In this document: piece after piece, positions 13,402 through 21,224 of the stretch
Numbering within the stretch: position 1 is the stretch's first letter
Layout of the letters: each line of letters starts with the position of its first letter
Assembly (NCBI GenBank): GCA_008974855.1
Contig: BFAR01000036.1
Location: 1-23,610 of the forward strand
DNA: 23,610 bases
DNA from: an archaeon MnTg01
Lineage (GTDB): Archaea; Thermoproteota; Nitrososphaeria; Nitrososphaerales; Nitrosopumilaceae
Direction: 5' to 3'
Program-made: the position numbers and the translations under genes
The notes under the pieces: generated by a model
The model's database searches: none
Seen by the model: only the letters and a program-made list of their open reading frames with translations
What the model was told of the DNA's origin: nothing

Positions 13402-14280
13402 CTAGCTTGAAATCATTAATTGTTTTTGTTCAACTGTCTTTGAACTTTTCCAAGAATAATTAAAAAGAAGTTTTATTGATTCGATAAGAGATTTAGAGTT
13501 AGTCCAAAATGCAAAGATTTCTTTTGATGGAAAATTTGCATTTCGCAAGAAAATCAATAATTCTTCATCATCTTTGATTAGAAAACATTGGTTTCTAGCC
13601 ATGTTTGGCGGTAATGCCTTAATTTTTAATTTATTTATTTTTGCCATAAATTCAGGCATTACAGCTTCTGAAGAGATTATTAATTTTGAATCTAAAGTAG
13701 AGGAATCAAAAGACTCTAACAAATTTGAATAATAAAATCGTGACAGATCTTTTGCTCCACACAACAATTTACAGTCAACTTTTGCATCTGAAATCATATT
13801 TTTCAGTTTACTATGAATTCTAGAGGAGCCTTGAAGCATTTGGAATTTTTCAGATTCGGGTTTGCAGGGTGGTGTAAAAAATGATGGTATTTTGTTCCAT
13901 AATTTGGTAATTTCTTTTTCTTTTTCTGCTAGTATTCCAATCTTTGCTTGCTCGGTCTCGACCATAATCCTAATAGCCATTTCCATTTGGATAGATGAAT
14001 ACCTAGTGGGATGTGAAAATTCGCTAACAACAATTCCACGATTTGTTAGTTCGTTAAGAATATGATAAGTTTCAGTACGTGGGAGATTTAGATCTTTGCA
14101 AACTTCTGGAGATGTTTTTGAACCATACTTTCCCAAATAAATGAAAACCTTAGCTTGACTCTTTGTTAATCCAAATTTGATTAGATCTTCGGTGATCCTT
14201 TCAATACCAAGTTTGTATTCGTATAGTCTTGAATCAGGAGTGGAATTAACAATATTAATCGATTTTTCTGCCCCGTTCAT
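13402..14280 (-). CDS. TrmB-family transcriptional regulator
   Basis: This 292-residue protein has the TrmB-type N-terminal winged helix at about 25-100: LIKFGLTKSQAKVFIYLGKYGSKTSPEVCKDLNLPRTETYHILNEL, with recognition helix RTETYHILNELTNRGIV, and a wing with TRYSS. A coiled-coil linker (about 108-130, AKIGILAEKEKEITKLW) leads to a C-terminal alpha/beta domain resembling phospholipase-D-like folds common in this group (LLCGAKDLSRFY, LDSKLIISSEAV, IFAFWTNSKSLIES). It is the regulator nearest to purF but is transcribed after it from its own promoter. Ligand and targets are unknown. Confidence 0.85.
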   Translation of the reverse strand: MNGAEKSINIVNSTPDSRLYEYKLGIERITEDLIKFGLTKSQAKVFIYLGKYGSKTSPEVCKDLNLPRTETYHILNELTNRGIVVSEFSHPTRYSSIQMEMAIRIMVETEQAKIGILAEKEKEITKLWNKIPSFFTPPCKPESEKFQMLQGSSRIHSKLKNMISDAKVDCKLLCGAKDLSRFYYSNLLESFDSSTLDSKLIISSEAVMPEFMAKINKLKIKALPPNMARNQCFLIKDDEELLIFLRNANFPSKEIFAFWTNSKSLIESIKLLFNYSWKSSKTVEQKQLMISS

Positions 14281-14292
14281 ACTCTATAATAG

Positions 14293-14309
14293 ATCGCGAT
14301 TCATATATC
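14293..14309 (-). promoter_or_regulatory. TATA box and ATCGCGAT palindrome at the TrmB-type gene
   Basis: A TATA-like GATATATGA (14301-14309) is centred 25 bases before the ATG, fitting a leaderless transcript. The perfect palindrome ATCGCGAT (14293-14300) falls between the TATA box and the start, where a bound regulator would block transcription. Autoregulation is a reasonable guess only. Confidence 0.45.
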
Positions 14310-14375
14310 GTGTCTGGATCTTATGACAAAATACTAGTTCCAAAATGGAAATTAATTAAGAGTATCAAATCACGC

Positions 14376-14398
14376 AAAAAATTATCATGAAATTTTTT
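14376..14398 (-). terminator. Hairpin after purF
   Basis: AAAAAATT (14376-14383) and AATTTTTT (14391-14398) are perfect inverted arms around a 7-base loop, 17 bases after the purF stop. The stem is A/T only and so weak, but its run of Ts in the purF reading direction suits an archaeal terminator. Confidence 0.35.
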
Positions 14399-14414
14399 CG
14401 CAAATAATTAGAGA

Positions 14415-15848
14415 TTATTCTCCTTTTAGTTCGATTCTTGTTTTAAATGACGGCTTTATTCCCAAAGAGTCATAATTTCCAGATGTACATGTAAAGCACA
14501 TAGAGTCATGTGGAATACCTATTGCGTTTGCAAGGTTTTCTGAATCATTGTACCCAAGAAAATCTGCTCCAATATCAGATCTAACTTTTTCGATAATTTC
14601 CTCAAGTGAGGCATCCTTACCATTTACGAAGGTTGCCAATTCCTCTTGAGAAGGAAAATCAATGCCAGCATAACAAGGAAATCTAATTGGAGGATATGTA
14701 ATTAACATGCTAATTTTTTTTGCCCCTGCTTTTTTTAGTGCTTTGATTATAGCTCTTGAGCTTGTTCCTCGAACTAAGCTATCATCAATTACTACTACAT
14801 GTTTTCCTTCAATGATCTCAGCTATTGGAAATATCCATCGATTAATTTCGATTCTGTCACTTTGATGAGGTTCAATAAAACTGCGGAGTGGGCCTTTCTT
14901 ACTATAACGATCTTTTAAGAGACCCTCATCAAACGGTATGCCAATCTCTTGTGCATAACCTAAAGCCGCAGGCCTTGCAGAATCCGGTACAGGGATTATT
15001 AGGTCTGCGTCTTTTATTGGAAATTTTTTGGCCAAGTATTGCCCAATTTTTTTTCTAGCCAAGTAAACATTTCTTCCTTCCATTTTACTAGTTGGATGAG
15101 CAAAATATGTAAATTCAAATGAACAGTGTGCACTTTGCTTTTCGTCTGAAAACATTTCAGTCTCCATTCCATTTTTACTAAATTTAATTAACTCCCCAGG
15201 ATTTACATCTCTAACTAATTTTGCTCCAACTGCTGACAAGGCTGAAGACTCGGATGCAACGATATAAGAATTATTTTCATCCTTTTTCCCAAAGACCATG
15301 GGTCTAAAACCTCGTGGGTCTCTTGCAGCATATACAGAGTTATCATCTGATAAGAATGTGAAACAATAAGAGCCCACCATCTCATTTTTGAGAACCGATA
15401 ACGCGCTAGATAATTTCCCTTTTTCAGAAATCAGAGAAACTAATCTCTGAGCAGCTACCAAAGTGTCACTTGAATTTTGAGGGGTAAAGGTACATCCTCC
15501 TACAAGATTTGAAAGTTCTTCAACATTAGATATTGTTCCATTATGTGCGATACAAAGATCCTTTACTTTGAGTGGTTGTGCGTTCTCAAGATTGCTTTTT
15601 CCAATAGTAGAATATCTAACATGTCCTATCGCGGATGGAGATGAATACTCTAAAGCGATTTTTTTAAACTCAGATGCTGATGCCGAAACTAGGCCAAGTT
15701 TTTTCATTGGTTCCTTTTTTGGAACAGCTATCCCCCATGCCTCTTGGCCTCTATGTTGTAAAGCACGAAGTGAATCAATCATCATAGGAATAACATTTGA
15801 TCCATCCTGACTGAATATTCCAACTACGCCACAATTTTCTTTAACCAT
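14415..15848 (-). CDS. purF: Amidophosphoribosyltransferase PurF
   Basis: This 477-residue enzyme makes phosphoribosylamine from PRPP and glutamine, the first committed step of purine synthesis. Cys6 is the glutaminase nucleophile (MVKEN-CGVVGIF), exposed after removal of a five-residue propeptide. RALQHRGQEAWGI (28-40) and AHNGTISN (101-108) complete the glutaminase domain, and VVVIDDSLVRGTSS (351-364) is the PRPP loop. Cys242, Cys392, Cys451 and Cys454 (CFTC) match the four ligands of the 4Fe-4S cluster in the Bacillus subtilis-type enzyme, so this one should carry a cluster. It overlaps the end of purL by eight bases and is the last gene of purQ-purL-purF. Confidence 0.97.
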   Translation of the reverse strand: MVKENCGVVGIFSQDGSNVIPMMIDSLRALQHRGQEAWGIAVPKKEPMKKLGLVSASASEFKKIALEYSSPSAIGHVRYSTIGKSNLENAQPLKVKDLCIAHNGTISNVEELSNLVGGCTFTPQNSSDTLVAAQRLVSLISEKGKLSSALSVLKNEMVGSYCFTFLSDDNSVYAARDPRGFRPMVFGKKDENNSYIVASESSALSAVGAKLVRDVNPGELIKFSKNGMETEMFSDEKQSAHCSFEFTYFAHPTSKMEGRNVYLARKKIGQYLAKKFPIKDADLIIPVPDSARPAALGYAQEIGIPFDEGLLKDRYSKKGPLRSFIEPHQSDRIEINRWIFPIAEIIEGKHVVVIDDSLVRGTSSRAIIKALKKAGAKKISMLITYPPIRFPCYAGIDFPSQEELATFVNGKDASLEEIIEKVRSDIGADFLGYNDSENLANAIGIPHDSMCFTCTSGNYDSLGIKPSFKTRIELKGE

Positions 15849-18006
15849 GAACTACTATCTCCTCTAACGAGTTCATCCAATTCAAACGTAGCTTTTCAAC
15901 GTTCAGATTTGCTATGTTTACTAAATTTTTCTCAAACAATATTTTTGTTCCTCCAAAATTACCTATAATATCATGATCCAAGTTTTTTTCAGACAGGAGT
16001 TTTTTGATTTTATTTAGGTTTTTTCTCTCAACTACAATCAGATACCTTGAATGACTTTCTGAAAAAAGCAGTTCATCGTTTTTTAGTTTTTTAGATGGGA
16101 CCTTGTCTAAAGAAATCTTACATCCGATTCTATTATTCATGCATAATTCAGATATTGCAATTGCCAGACCGCCTTTAGAACAATCATGAACACTCTTTGC
16201 TAGATTTTTTTTAATTATTTCTAGAACGATATTCATGTTTTTCTTTGATTTTTTGAAATCGACTTTAGGGCAATTACCTCCAATGAATCCATGGATATAT
16301 TCAAGATATTCAGACCCACCCATCTCATTTTTTGTCTCACCAATAATTACAAGAAAATCACCAGAGTTAATTAGTGCAGGACGAAGCGGTTGTTTTTCAA
16401 TAATTCCCAAGACTCCAATTAAAGGAGTTGGTTTGATAGGACCTTTAGGAGTTTCATTGTAAAAACTAACTTTACCTCCAACACAGGGGATTGCGAAATC
16501 TTTTGCAAAATCAGTTATTCCTTTGAGTGATTCTAAAAATGTCCAAAAAATTTCATGGTCTTCTGGGTTTCCAAATTGTAAATGGTCCACCATTCCAATA
16601 GGGGTAGCACCTGTACAAACTACATTTCTACATGCTTCTTCAAAACATCCAATAGCGCCTTGCCTTGGATCAATATAACATTGCTTAGGATTTCCATCGA
16701 TTTTTACTGCAAGATATTTTCCGTTATCTAGTCTTAAAACAGATGCATTACGACCAGGTTTGATTACAGTTCTAATTCCCACCTCATAATCATATTGTCC
16801 ATATACCCAATTTTTGTTTGCAATGTTTGGACTAGAAATCATTTTCAAAATTATGTTAGTGAAATTTTGATTTTTTGGAGTCGGATGATTTAATGGTAAT
16901 TGTTTAAGATATTTTGGAACCATGTGAGGTCTATCAAGTAAAGGAGCATTTGCAACAAGATGAGTGGGCAAAGATGCTAACGTTTTTGAACCTTTTTTGA
17001 CATGCATTAGATTATCTGCCTTTACCGTTCCTATGACAGAACACTGGATTCTAAATTTTTTGCATATGGTTTTTAATTTTTTAAGTTTTTTATTATTAGT
17101 TATTATCAACATTCTTTCTTGAGATTCAGATATCATTATCTCATCAGGACGCATGCCAAATTCTCTTGTGTGAATATTGTTTACATCAAGTTCAATTCCG
17201 ATTCCTAAAGAATCTGCAGTTTCGGATACTGCGCATGACAAACCACCACCTCCAAGATCCTTCATAGCATTGATACATTTTTCATCTCGTGCTTCCAAAA
17301 TTGCCTCAATGATTAGTTTTTCAATAAATGGATCTGGGATTTGTACTGCTGACCTATTTTCTGATTCTAGTGAATCAGAAGCAAATTGGGATCCTCCAAT
17401 TCCATCTCGGCCCGTGGGGCCTCCAAGTAAAACTACAAGGTCACCTTTGTTAGCATGATTTTTAATCAATCTGTCTTTTTTCCCAAAACCAATTGCTGCA
17501 ACATCAACTAGAGCATAATCTGAATAACATTTGTCAAATTCAACTTCACCACCTATGGTTGGGATACCCAAACAATTTCCATAATCTGCAATTCCTGAAA
17601 CCGCATTTTTAAAAAGCCATCTAGCATGTGAATCTTTTTCAATGTCTCCAAAACGTAATCCGTCTAGTATTGCAATTGGGCGGGTACCCGTCGATAAAAT
17701 ATCTCGAATTACACCACCAACTCCAGTAGCTGCTCCACCAAATGGCTCAACTGCAGATGGATGATTATGGCTTTCAATATGAACAGTTACAACATACCCA
17801 TCTCCCACATCAAGTACCCCCGAATCATATCCTTTTTCAGAAATTACATTAGGTCCACTCATGGGTAACATTTTGAGATGTTTTTTTGATGATTTGTAAG
17901 AACAGTGCTCAGACCACTCTGCAGCAACTATTTGAAATTCAGTCGAAGTTGGTTTTCTGCCAATTTTTTTTTCAAGATATGCAGATTCTTGCTTTGCAAG
18001 ACTCAA
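15841..18006 (-). CDS. purL: FGAM synthase subunit PurL
   Basis: This 721-residue protein is the small-type PurL, the ATP-dependent catalytic subunit that converts FGAR and ammonia to FGAM and works with PurQ and PurS, both in this window. Motifs visible are EWSEHCSYKSS (30-40), HIESHNHPSAVEPFGGAATGVGG (76-98, the nucleotide-binding region), GLRFGDI, then DLGGGGLSCAVSET in the first half and VHDCSKGGLAIAISEL in the second. The two halves are the expected internal repeat of PurM-like domains. The start is TTG (18004-18006), overlapping the purQ stop by four bases (TTGA). Confidence 0.97.
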   Translation of the reverse strand: MSLAKQESAYLEKKIGRKPTSTEFQIVAAEWSEHCSYKSSKKHLKMLPMSGPNVISEKGYDSGVLDVGDGYVVTVHIESHNHPSAVEPFGGAATGVGGVIRDILSTGTRPIAILDGLRFGDIEKDSHARWLFKNAVSGIADYGNCLGIPTIGGEVEFDKCYSDYALVDVAAIGFGKKDRLIKNHANKGDLVVLLGGPTGRDGIGGSQFASDSLESENRSAVQIPDPFIEKLIIEAILEARDEKCINAMKDLGGGGLSCAVSETADSLGIGIELDVNNIHTREFGMRPDEIMISESQERMLIITNNKKLKKLKTICKKFRIQCSVIGTVKADNLMHVKKGSKTLASLPTHLVANAPLLDRPHMVPKYLKQLPLNHPTPKNQNFTNIILKMISSPNIANKNWVYGQYDYEVGIRTVIKPGRNASVLRLDNGKYLAVKIDGNPKQCYIDPRQGAIGCFEEACRNVVCTGATPIGMVDHLQFGNPEDHEIFWTFLESLKGITDFAKDFAIPCVGGKVSFYNETPKGPIKPTPLIGVLGIIEKQPLRPALINSGDFLVIIGETKNEMGGSEYLEYIHGFIGGNCPKVDFKKSKKNMNIVLEIIKKNLAKSVHDCSKGGLAIAISELCMNNRIGCKISLDKVPSKKLKNDELLFSESHSRYLIVVERKNLNKIKKLLSEKNLDHDIIGNFGGTKILFEKNLVNIANLNVEKLRLNWMNSLEEIVVHG

Positions 18007-18683
18007 TGTGCTACACCTATTACATTTAGAAGAGATTCAAAAATCAATGACGAGGGTTTAGAGTCTATTGGATTAATTTCTGGCTCAGTTGCACGTTCTG
18101 GATGGGGCATCATACCAACAACGTTCCCGTCTTTATTACAAATTCCAGCTATTCTAAAAGTCGACCCATTAACAATTTCAGAATATCTAAACACGATTTG
18201 ATTATTTTTTTTTAAAAGTTTTATAGTTTTTTCATCTGCATAATATCGTCCTTCGCCATTTGCAATTGGAATTGGAATTTTTTGGCGTAGTTTTAATTTG
18301 TTAGTAAAGGGAGTTTTGTTATTTTCAACAATTAGATTTGTCCATTCACACATAAAATTAAGTGAATCATTTTTCATTAATACTCCAGGTAACAAACCAG
18401 ATTCAACTAAAATTTGGAATCCATTACAAACTCCTAAAATTGGAATACCTTTTGAGGCAAATTTTTTAACATCTGAAATTACAGGGCTGTGGGCTGCAAT
18501 TACACCTGCTCTGAGTCTATCCCCATAAGAGAATCCCCCAGGAAGAATGACTGCGTCTAGATTTTTTGAGAGTTTTTTTTCATGCCAAAAGTACTCTGTG
18601 TTAATTTTAAAAACATCTCTAAGCACATGATACATATCGCGATCACAGTTACTGCCAGGAAAAACAATTACCCCGACTTTCAC
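18003..18683 (-). CDS. purQ: FGAM synthase glutaminase subunit PurQ
   Basis: This class I glutamine amidotransferase (226 residues from this start) supplies ammonia to PurL. The catalytic Cys86 is in GVCNGFQ and the His194/Glu196 pair in HPER; KVGVIVFPGSNCDRD opens the protein as in the family. I chose the GTG at 18681-18683. A longer frame adds 23 residues (to 18752), but these do not look like PurQ and would overlap the divergent promoter. A TTTTAATTAC element (18703-18712) lies about 25 bases before the GTG, so the transcript is probably leaderless. This is the first gene of purQ-purL-purF. Confidence 0.95.
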   Translation of the reverse strand: MKVGVIVFPGSNCDRDMYHVLRDVFKINTEYFWHEKKLSKNLDAVILPGGFSYGDRLRAGVIAAHSPVISDVKKFASKGIPILGVCNGFQILVESGLLPGVLMKNDSLNFMCEWTNLIVENNKTPFTNKLKLRQKIPIPIANGEGRYYADEKTIKLLKKNNQIVFRYSEIVNGSTFRIAGICNKDGNVVGMMPHPERATEPEINPIDSKPSSLIFESLLNVIGVAH

Positions 18684-18702
18684 ACAGATTGTAGGTAAAC
18701 GT

Positions 18703-18740
18703 GTAATTAAAATCAAATGACACGAAACCATTTTTATTTG
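18703..18740. promoter_or_regulatory. Divergent promoters of purQ and the CBS gene
   Basis: On the minus strand TTTTAATTAC (18703-18712) lies about 25 bases before the purQ GTG. On the plus strand TTTTTATTTG (18731-18740) lies about 25 bases before the CBS-gene ATG. Both spacings fit leaderless archaeal transcripts, and the two boxes are only 18 bases apart. Confidence 0.5.
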
Positions 18741-18760
18741 AATTCCTAACAACAGCCTGT

Positions 18761-19183
18761 ATGGGTCAAGTACGAGACATTATGCAAAAAAATGTCGTTA
18801 CCATTCAAGAGGATAAATCTGCACTTGATGCTGCAAAATTGATTTCTGAAAAAGATATCAGCTTTTTGGTCATAGTAAAAGATGACAAACCTATTGGTAT
18901 AATTACTGAAAGAGATTTTGTCCGAAAAATAGCTGCTCAAAATAAGCAATCTGCACTTATTCGTCTATCTGAGATAATGTCTTACAAGTTCAGATGGGTA
19001 GAGCCTTCAACTGAAATTGCAGACGCAGTGCAAAAAATGCTAAATCATAACATACGGAGATTAATTGTTTTAGAAAATGAGAAATTAGTTGGAGTAATTA
19101 CCCAAACTGACTTGGCTGATTTTTTGCGAAGTAAGTTACTAATTGAAGGAACTGTTAAAAATATTGAACCAGAAAAATCCTAA
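18761..19183 (+). CDS. Protein of two CBS domains
   Basis: This 140-residue protein consists of a tandem CBS pair, the usual ligand-binding Bateman module, with no extra catalytic domain. CBS1 (about 5-60) ends with GIITERDFVRKIA (46-58), and CBS2 (about 68-125) with GVITQTDLADFLRS (111-124). Such modules typically bind adenine nucleotides or SAM and regulate partner proteins. It diverges from purQ with a 77-base spacer and its stop overlaps the convergent purS by four bases. A role in sensing purine nucleotides is attractive from its place but not shown by the sequence. Confidence 0.88.
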   Translation: MGQVRDIMQKNVVTIQEDKSALDAAKLISEKDISFLVIVKDDKPIGIITERDFVRKIAAQNKQSALIRLSEIMSYKFRWVEPSTEIADAVQKMLNHNIRRLIVLENEKLVGVITQTDLADFLRSKLLIEGTVKNIEPEKS

Positions 19184-19440
19184 TCGTCAAAGACTTCAAT
19201 AGTAATTTTGCTGACCATTGGGTTATAGATTCGAAGTTCATCGCAAAGATTATGAATTTTTTTCTTTGCTATTGACTTGTTTTTTTCAATTATCTTAAAC
19301 TTTAACATTTTTGCAGTACGGATTTTTTTTACCGACAAAAAACTTGCTTTCAAAACAAGATCCTTTAGAATGGTATCGCCTTCTGGATCACTGATACCTG
19401 GTTTATTCTCAATAACTACATGTACCATAAATGATGGCAT
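19180..19440 (-). CDS. purS: FGAM synthase subunit PurS
   Basis: At 86 residues this is the usual length of PurS, the small dimeric subunit that joins PurL to PurQ. It begins with MVHVVIENKPGISDPEGDTI, the family's conserved strand and N-terminal helix entry, with the typical K-P-G-x-x-D-P-E-G. It continues through VKKIRTAKMLKFKI and ends LRIYNPMVSKITIEVFDD with the conserved N-P near the C-terminus. A strong TATA box (19461-19471) suggests its own leaderless transcript. Unlike in many genomes it is not joined to purQ and purL: the convergent CBS gene lies between. Confidence 0.93.
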   Translation of the reverse strand: MPSFMVHVVIENKPGISDPEGDTILKDLVLKASFLSVKKIRTAKMLKFKIIEKNKSIAKKKIHNLCDELRIYNPMVSKITIEVFDD

Positions 19441-19460
19441 GATTTTGATTTTAGATTAAG

Positions 19461-19471
19461 GTATATTATAT
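19461..19471 (-). promoter_or_regulatory. Promoter of purS
   Basis: The minus strand reads ATATAATATAC, centred about 26 bases before the purS ATG. This is a good archaeal TATA box at the leaderless distance. Confidence 0.6.
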
Positions 19472-19487
19472 CTGTTAAAGTGTAGTA

Positions 19488-19520
19488 AGGATTTTCGTTC
19501 ATTAAAAACAGAAAAATCCT
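19488..19520 (-). terminator. Inverted repeat at the end of the RHH-like gene
   Basis: AGGATTTT (19488-19495) and AAAATCCT (19513-19520) are perfect inverted arms around a 17-base loop. The second arm overlaps the stop codon of the small gene. A hairpin with a terminal T-run fits a minus-strand terminator, which would also insulate purS. Confidence 0.35.
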
Positions 19521-19683
19521 ATGGTTTGAATTTTCGTAGTCCTTCTTCTACAACTTGGTTTAGTACATTTGAAAAGCTAACAGATTTTGTTGAATTCTTA
19601 ATTAATTTTGCTTGAATTCCTCTAAGTTTTTCCACGTTGCTTTCTAAAAGTACTACAGTTACTCTAATACCCATATTATCCAT
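19519..19683 (-). CDS. Small ribbon-helix-helix-like protein
   Basis: I read this 54-residue gene by hand. It runs from an ATG at 19681-19683 to a TAG at 19519-19521. The protein has the layout of a ribbon-helix-helix DNA binder: a short strand RVTVVLLES (7-15), helix NVEKLRGIQAKLIKN (16-30), a turn, and a second helix after SVSFSNVLNQVVEEGLRKF (34-52). The S-x-S-N-V-L pattern at the start of helix 2 is typical. A second ATG at codon 4 (MGIRVTVVLL) is an equally good start, because the conserved part begins there. An AAGGAT sequence lies upstream. It could regulate purS or the neighbouring gene, but this is only proximity. Confidence 0.6.
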   Translation of the reverse strand: MDNMGIRVTVVLLESNVEKLRGIQAKLIKNSTKSVSFSNVLNQVVEEGLRKFKP

Positions 19684-19770
19684 ATACTGTATCCTTGTTA
19701 ATAAGATTCCACGAAATTTTTAAAGCAAATTCAATTGAATGTTGAAAAAATGAATTTTTATAGAATTGAA

Positions 19771-19777
19771 TTTATAT
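19771..19777 (+). promoter_or_regulatory. TATA candidate before the 156-residue gene
   Basis: TTTATAT is centred about 19 bases before the first ATG and about 25 before the ATG at Met3 (19799). A second box, TTTTTATAG (19754-19762), lies about 35 bases before the first ATG. The spacing leaves the true start between the two Met codons open. Confidence 0.4.
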
Positions 19778-19792
19778 CAGTAAAATCGTTTA

Positions 19793-20263
19793 ATGTGCAT
19801 GCCACGAATGAGATATTGGAAATTAACTATTGAAGAAGTAGATAAACTATCGTATGATGAAAGTAAAGTTCTCAATTGGGAAATAAAATACACTTGGGAA
19901 CCAGAAGAAGAGGCAAAATTTGTCGGAGTTTTTTTGTACAAGAATGGAACCCCTAAAGATTATGAGTCAGTTAAGGGAATAACATATTATTATAACAATA
20001 TAGACCAAAAAGAATTACCAGGAATTACCAAGTTACTCAAAAACAAATTTGGGGGAAAGGATTCAGAAAAAGGTGAGCGGATTTTTCTAGAAGGTTCAAA
20101 AGAAATCTATTCAGGAAAAGAGATTGCAGAGCTAGCACAAGAATTAGAATCAAAATTAAACGCAAAAGCAGTCATAACTATTGAATTTCAAGATATATCT
20201 GAACAAGAACAAAAAGATTCAGGATTGCCAGAAGCGAAGCTCTTGCCAATTCCTTCCAAGTAG
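19793..20263 (+). CDS. Unknown 156-residue soluble protein
   Basis: I do not recognise a family. The protein is acidic, without signal peptide or membrane segment, and appears alpha/beta. Aromatic-rich stretches include RYWKLTIEEVDKLSYDES (7-24) and GITYYYNNIDQKELPGITK (62-80). A helix with AELAQELESKLNAKA follows, then the strand VITIEFQDIS and a Pro-rich end. Three in-frame Met (1, 3, 6) are possible starts. The next gene, a membrane-anchored protein, begins 30 bases downstream on the same strand, so the two may be co-transcribed, but nothing in the sequence shows a shared function. Confidence 0.65.
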   Translation: MCMPRMRYWKLTIEEVDKLSYDESKVLNWEIKYTWEPEEEAKFVGVFLYKNGTPKDYESVKGITYYYNNIDQKELPGITKLLKNKFGGKDSEKGERIFLEGSKEIYSGKEIAELAQELESKLNAKAVITIEFQDISEQEQKDSGLPEAKLLPIPSK

Positions 20264-20265
20264 AT

Positions 20266-20282
20266 AAATAGAATTTCTATTT
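20266..20282. repeat. 17-bp inverted repeat before the membrane-anchored gene
   Basis: AAATAGAA and TTCTATTT are perfect 8-base arms around a single T. The repeat starts two bases after the upstream stop codon and ends just before the GAGG Shine-Dalgarno of the next gene, so folding could affect translation. It could also be a protein site. Confidence 0.45.
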
Positions 20283-20293
20283 TAAAGAGGATA

Positions 20294-21214
20294 TTGAACT
20301 TAAAATTTGTGGTTATTCTAATGGCAGTAACTATTGGATTAATTTCAATAATTTATTTTCAATTAACATTCAATAGCGACGGATCAAATTTTCAAGAAAA
20401 GGAAAAAGCATTAGAACTTTTGTCCAATATTACTCCAATTAACATCTCTCAACAAGGAATAGGAAACATTCTTCCTTCTACAGGCAATTCAATTTTTGAA
20501 GTTTTTGTTTATTCTGGAGAACAAGAATATACTGACACGGGACTGCCCACAACCACATTCAAACAGCAGCATTTTTTATTAAAACCTGAAAACACTGAAC
20601 TATATCGAGAGATAGGAGTGGGATTTGAACAGCATAATTCAGTATTTGTTGTTCCAATTTTTACGATGACAGCGTATGGTGAACCTGGATTTTATAATTT
20701 TTTTAGAGAAGAATGCGGTACAGAATGTTTGAAGGATATACCAATTAGATATGAATCACGTCCAACTTTTGAGAGTAGTGCTAACACAATTAAGGTTTTG
20801 AGATTATTGGGGTATCCTTACATCACAGATATTGAAATAGATAAAAATCCAAGAATATTAGAACTGTTTGACAAAGTCATATTGTTACACAACGAATATG
20901 TAACAAGTAATGAATTTGAAGCCATTACTAAACATCCAAAGGTGATTTATTTACATCCTAATGCTCTTTATGCTCAAATAGAAGTTGATTATGAAAAAGA
21001 TGTCATTACGCTGATTAGAGGTCATAATTATCCAAGTGCTGAAATTAAAAATGGGTTTGAATGGAAATTTGACAACACACATCCTTTTGAATATGATACT
21101 GAATGTGAAGACTGGGATTTTATTGAGATTGATAATGGAGTTATGCTAAATTGTTATCCAGAAAAAATAATTTTCCAAGATGAGAGACTTCTAAAGGCAA
21201 TAAAAGAATACTAG
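20294..21214 (+). CDS. Unknown membrane-anchored protein, 306 residues
   Basis: An N-terminal hydrophobic helix (residues 4-26, KFVVILMAVTIGLISIIYFQL) is followed by a large outside domain of about 275 residues; there is no lipobox and no twin-arginine. The domain holds four Cys (CGTEC at 141-145, two more near the C-terminus at TECEDWD and LNCYPE), which may form disulphides. The segment FDKVILLHNEYVTSNEFEAITKHPKVIYLHPNALY looks like an alternating beta-alpha region, reminiscent of Rossmann or class I amidotransferase folds. I cannot name a family. The start is TTG, backed by an AAAGAGGAT ribosome binding site; an ATG at Met10 would shorten the helix. Confidence 0.65.
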   Translation: MNLKFVVILMAVTIGLISIIYFQLTFNSDGSNFQEKEKALELLSNITPINISQQGIGNILPSTGNSIFEVFVYSGEQEYTDTGLPTTTFKQQHFLLKPENTELYREIGVGFEQHNSVFVVPIFTMTAYGEPGFYNFFREECGTECLKDIPIRYESRPTFESSANTIKVLRLLGYPYITDIEIDKNPRILELFDKVILLHNEYVTSNEFEAITKHPKVIYLHPNALYAQIEVDYEKDVITLIRGHNYPSAEIKNGFEWKFDNTHPFEYDTECEDWDFIEIDNGVMLNCYPEKIIFQDERLLKAIKEY

Positions 21215-21224
21215 ATAAATTATT

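Noticed and set aside
18684..18752. Longer N-terminus for PurQ (23 extra residues)
   Set aside because: The added residues do not match the family, and the TATA box lies inside them. The GTG at 18681-18683 gives the normal length.
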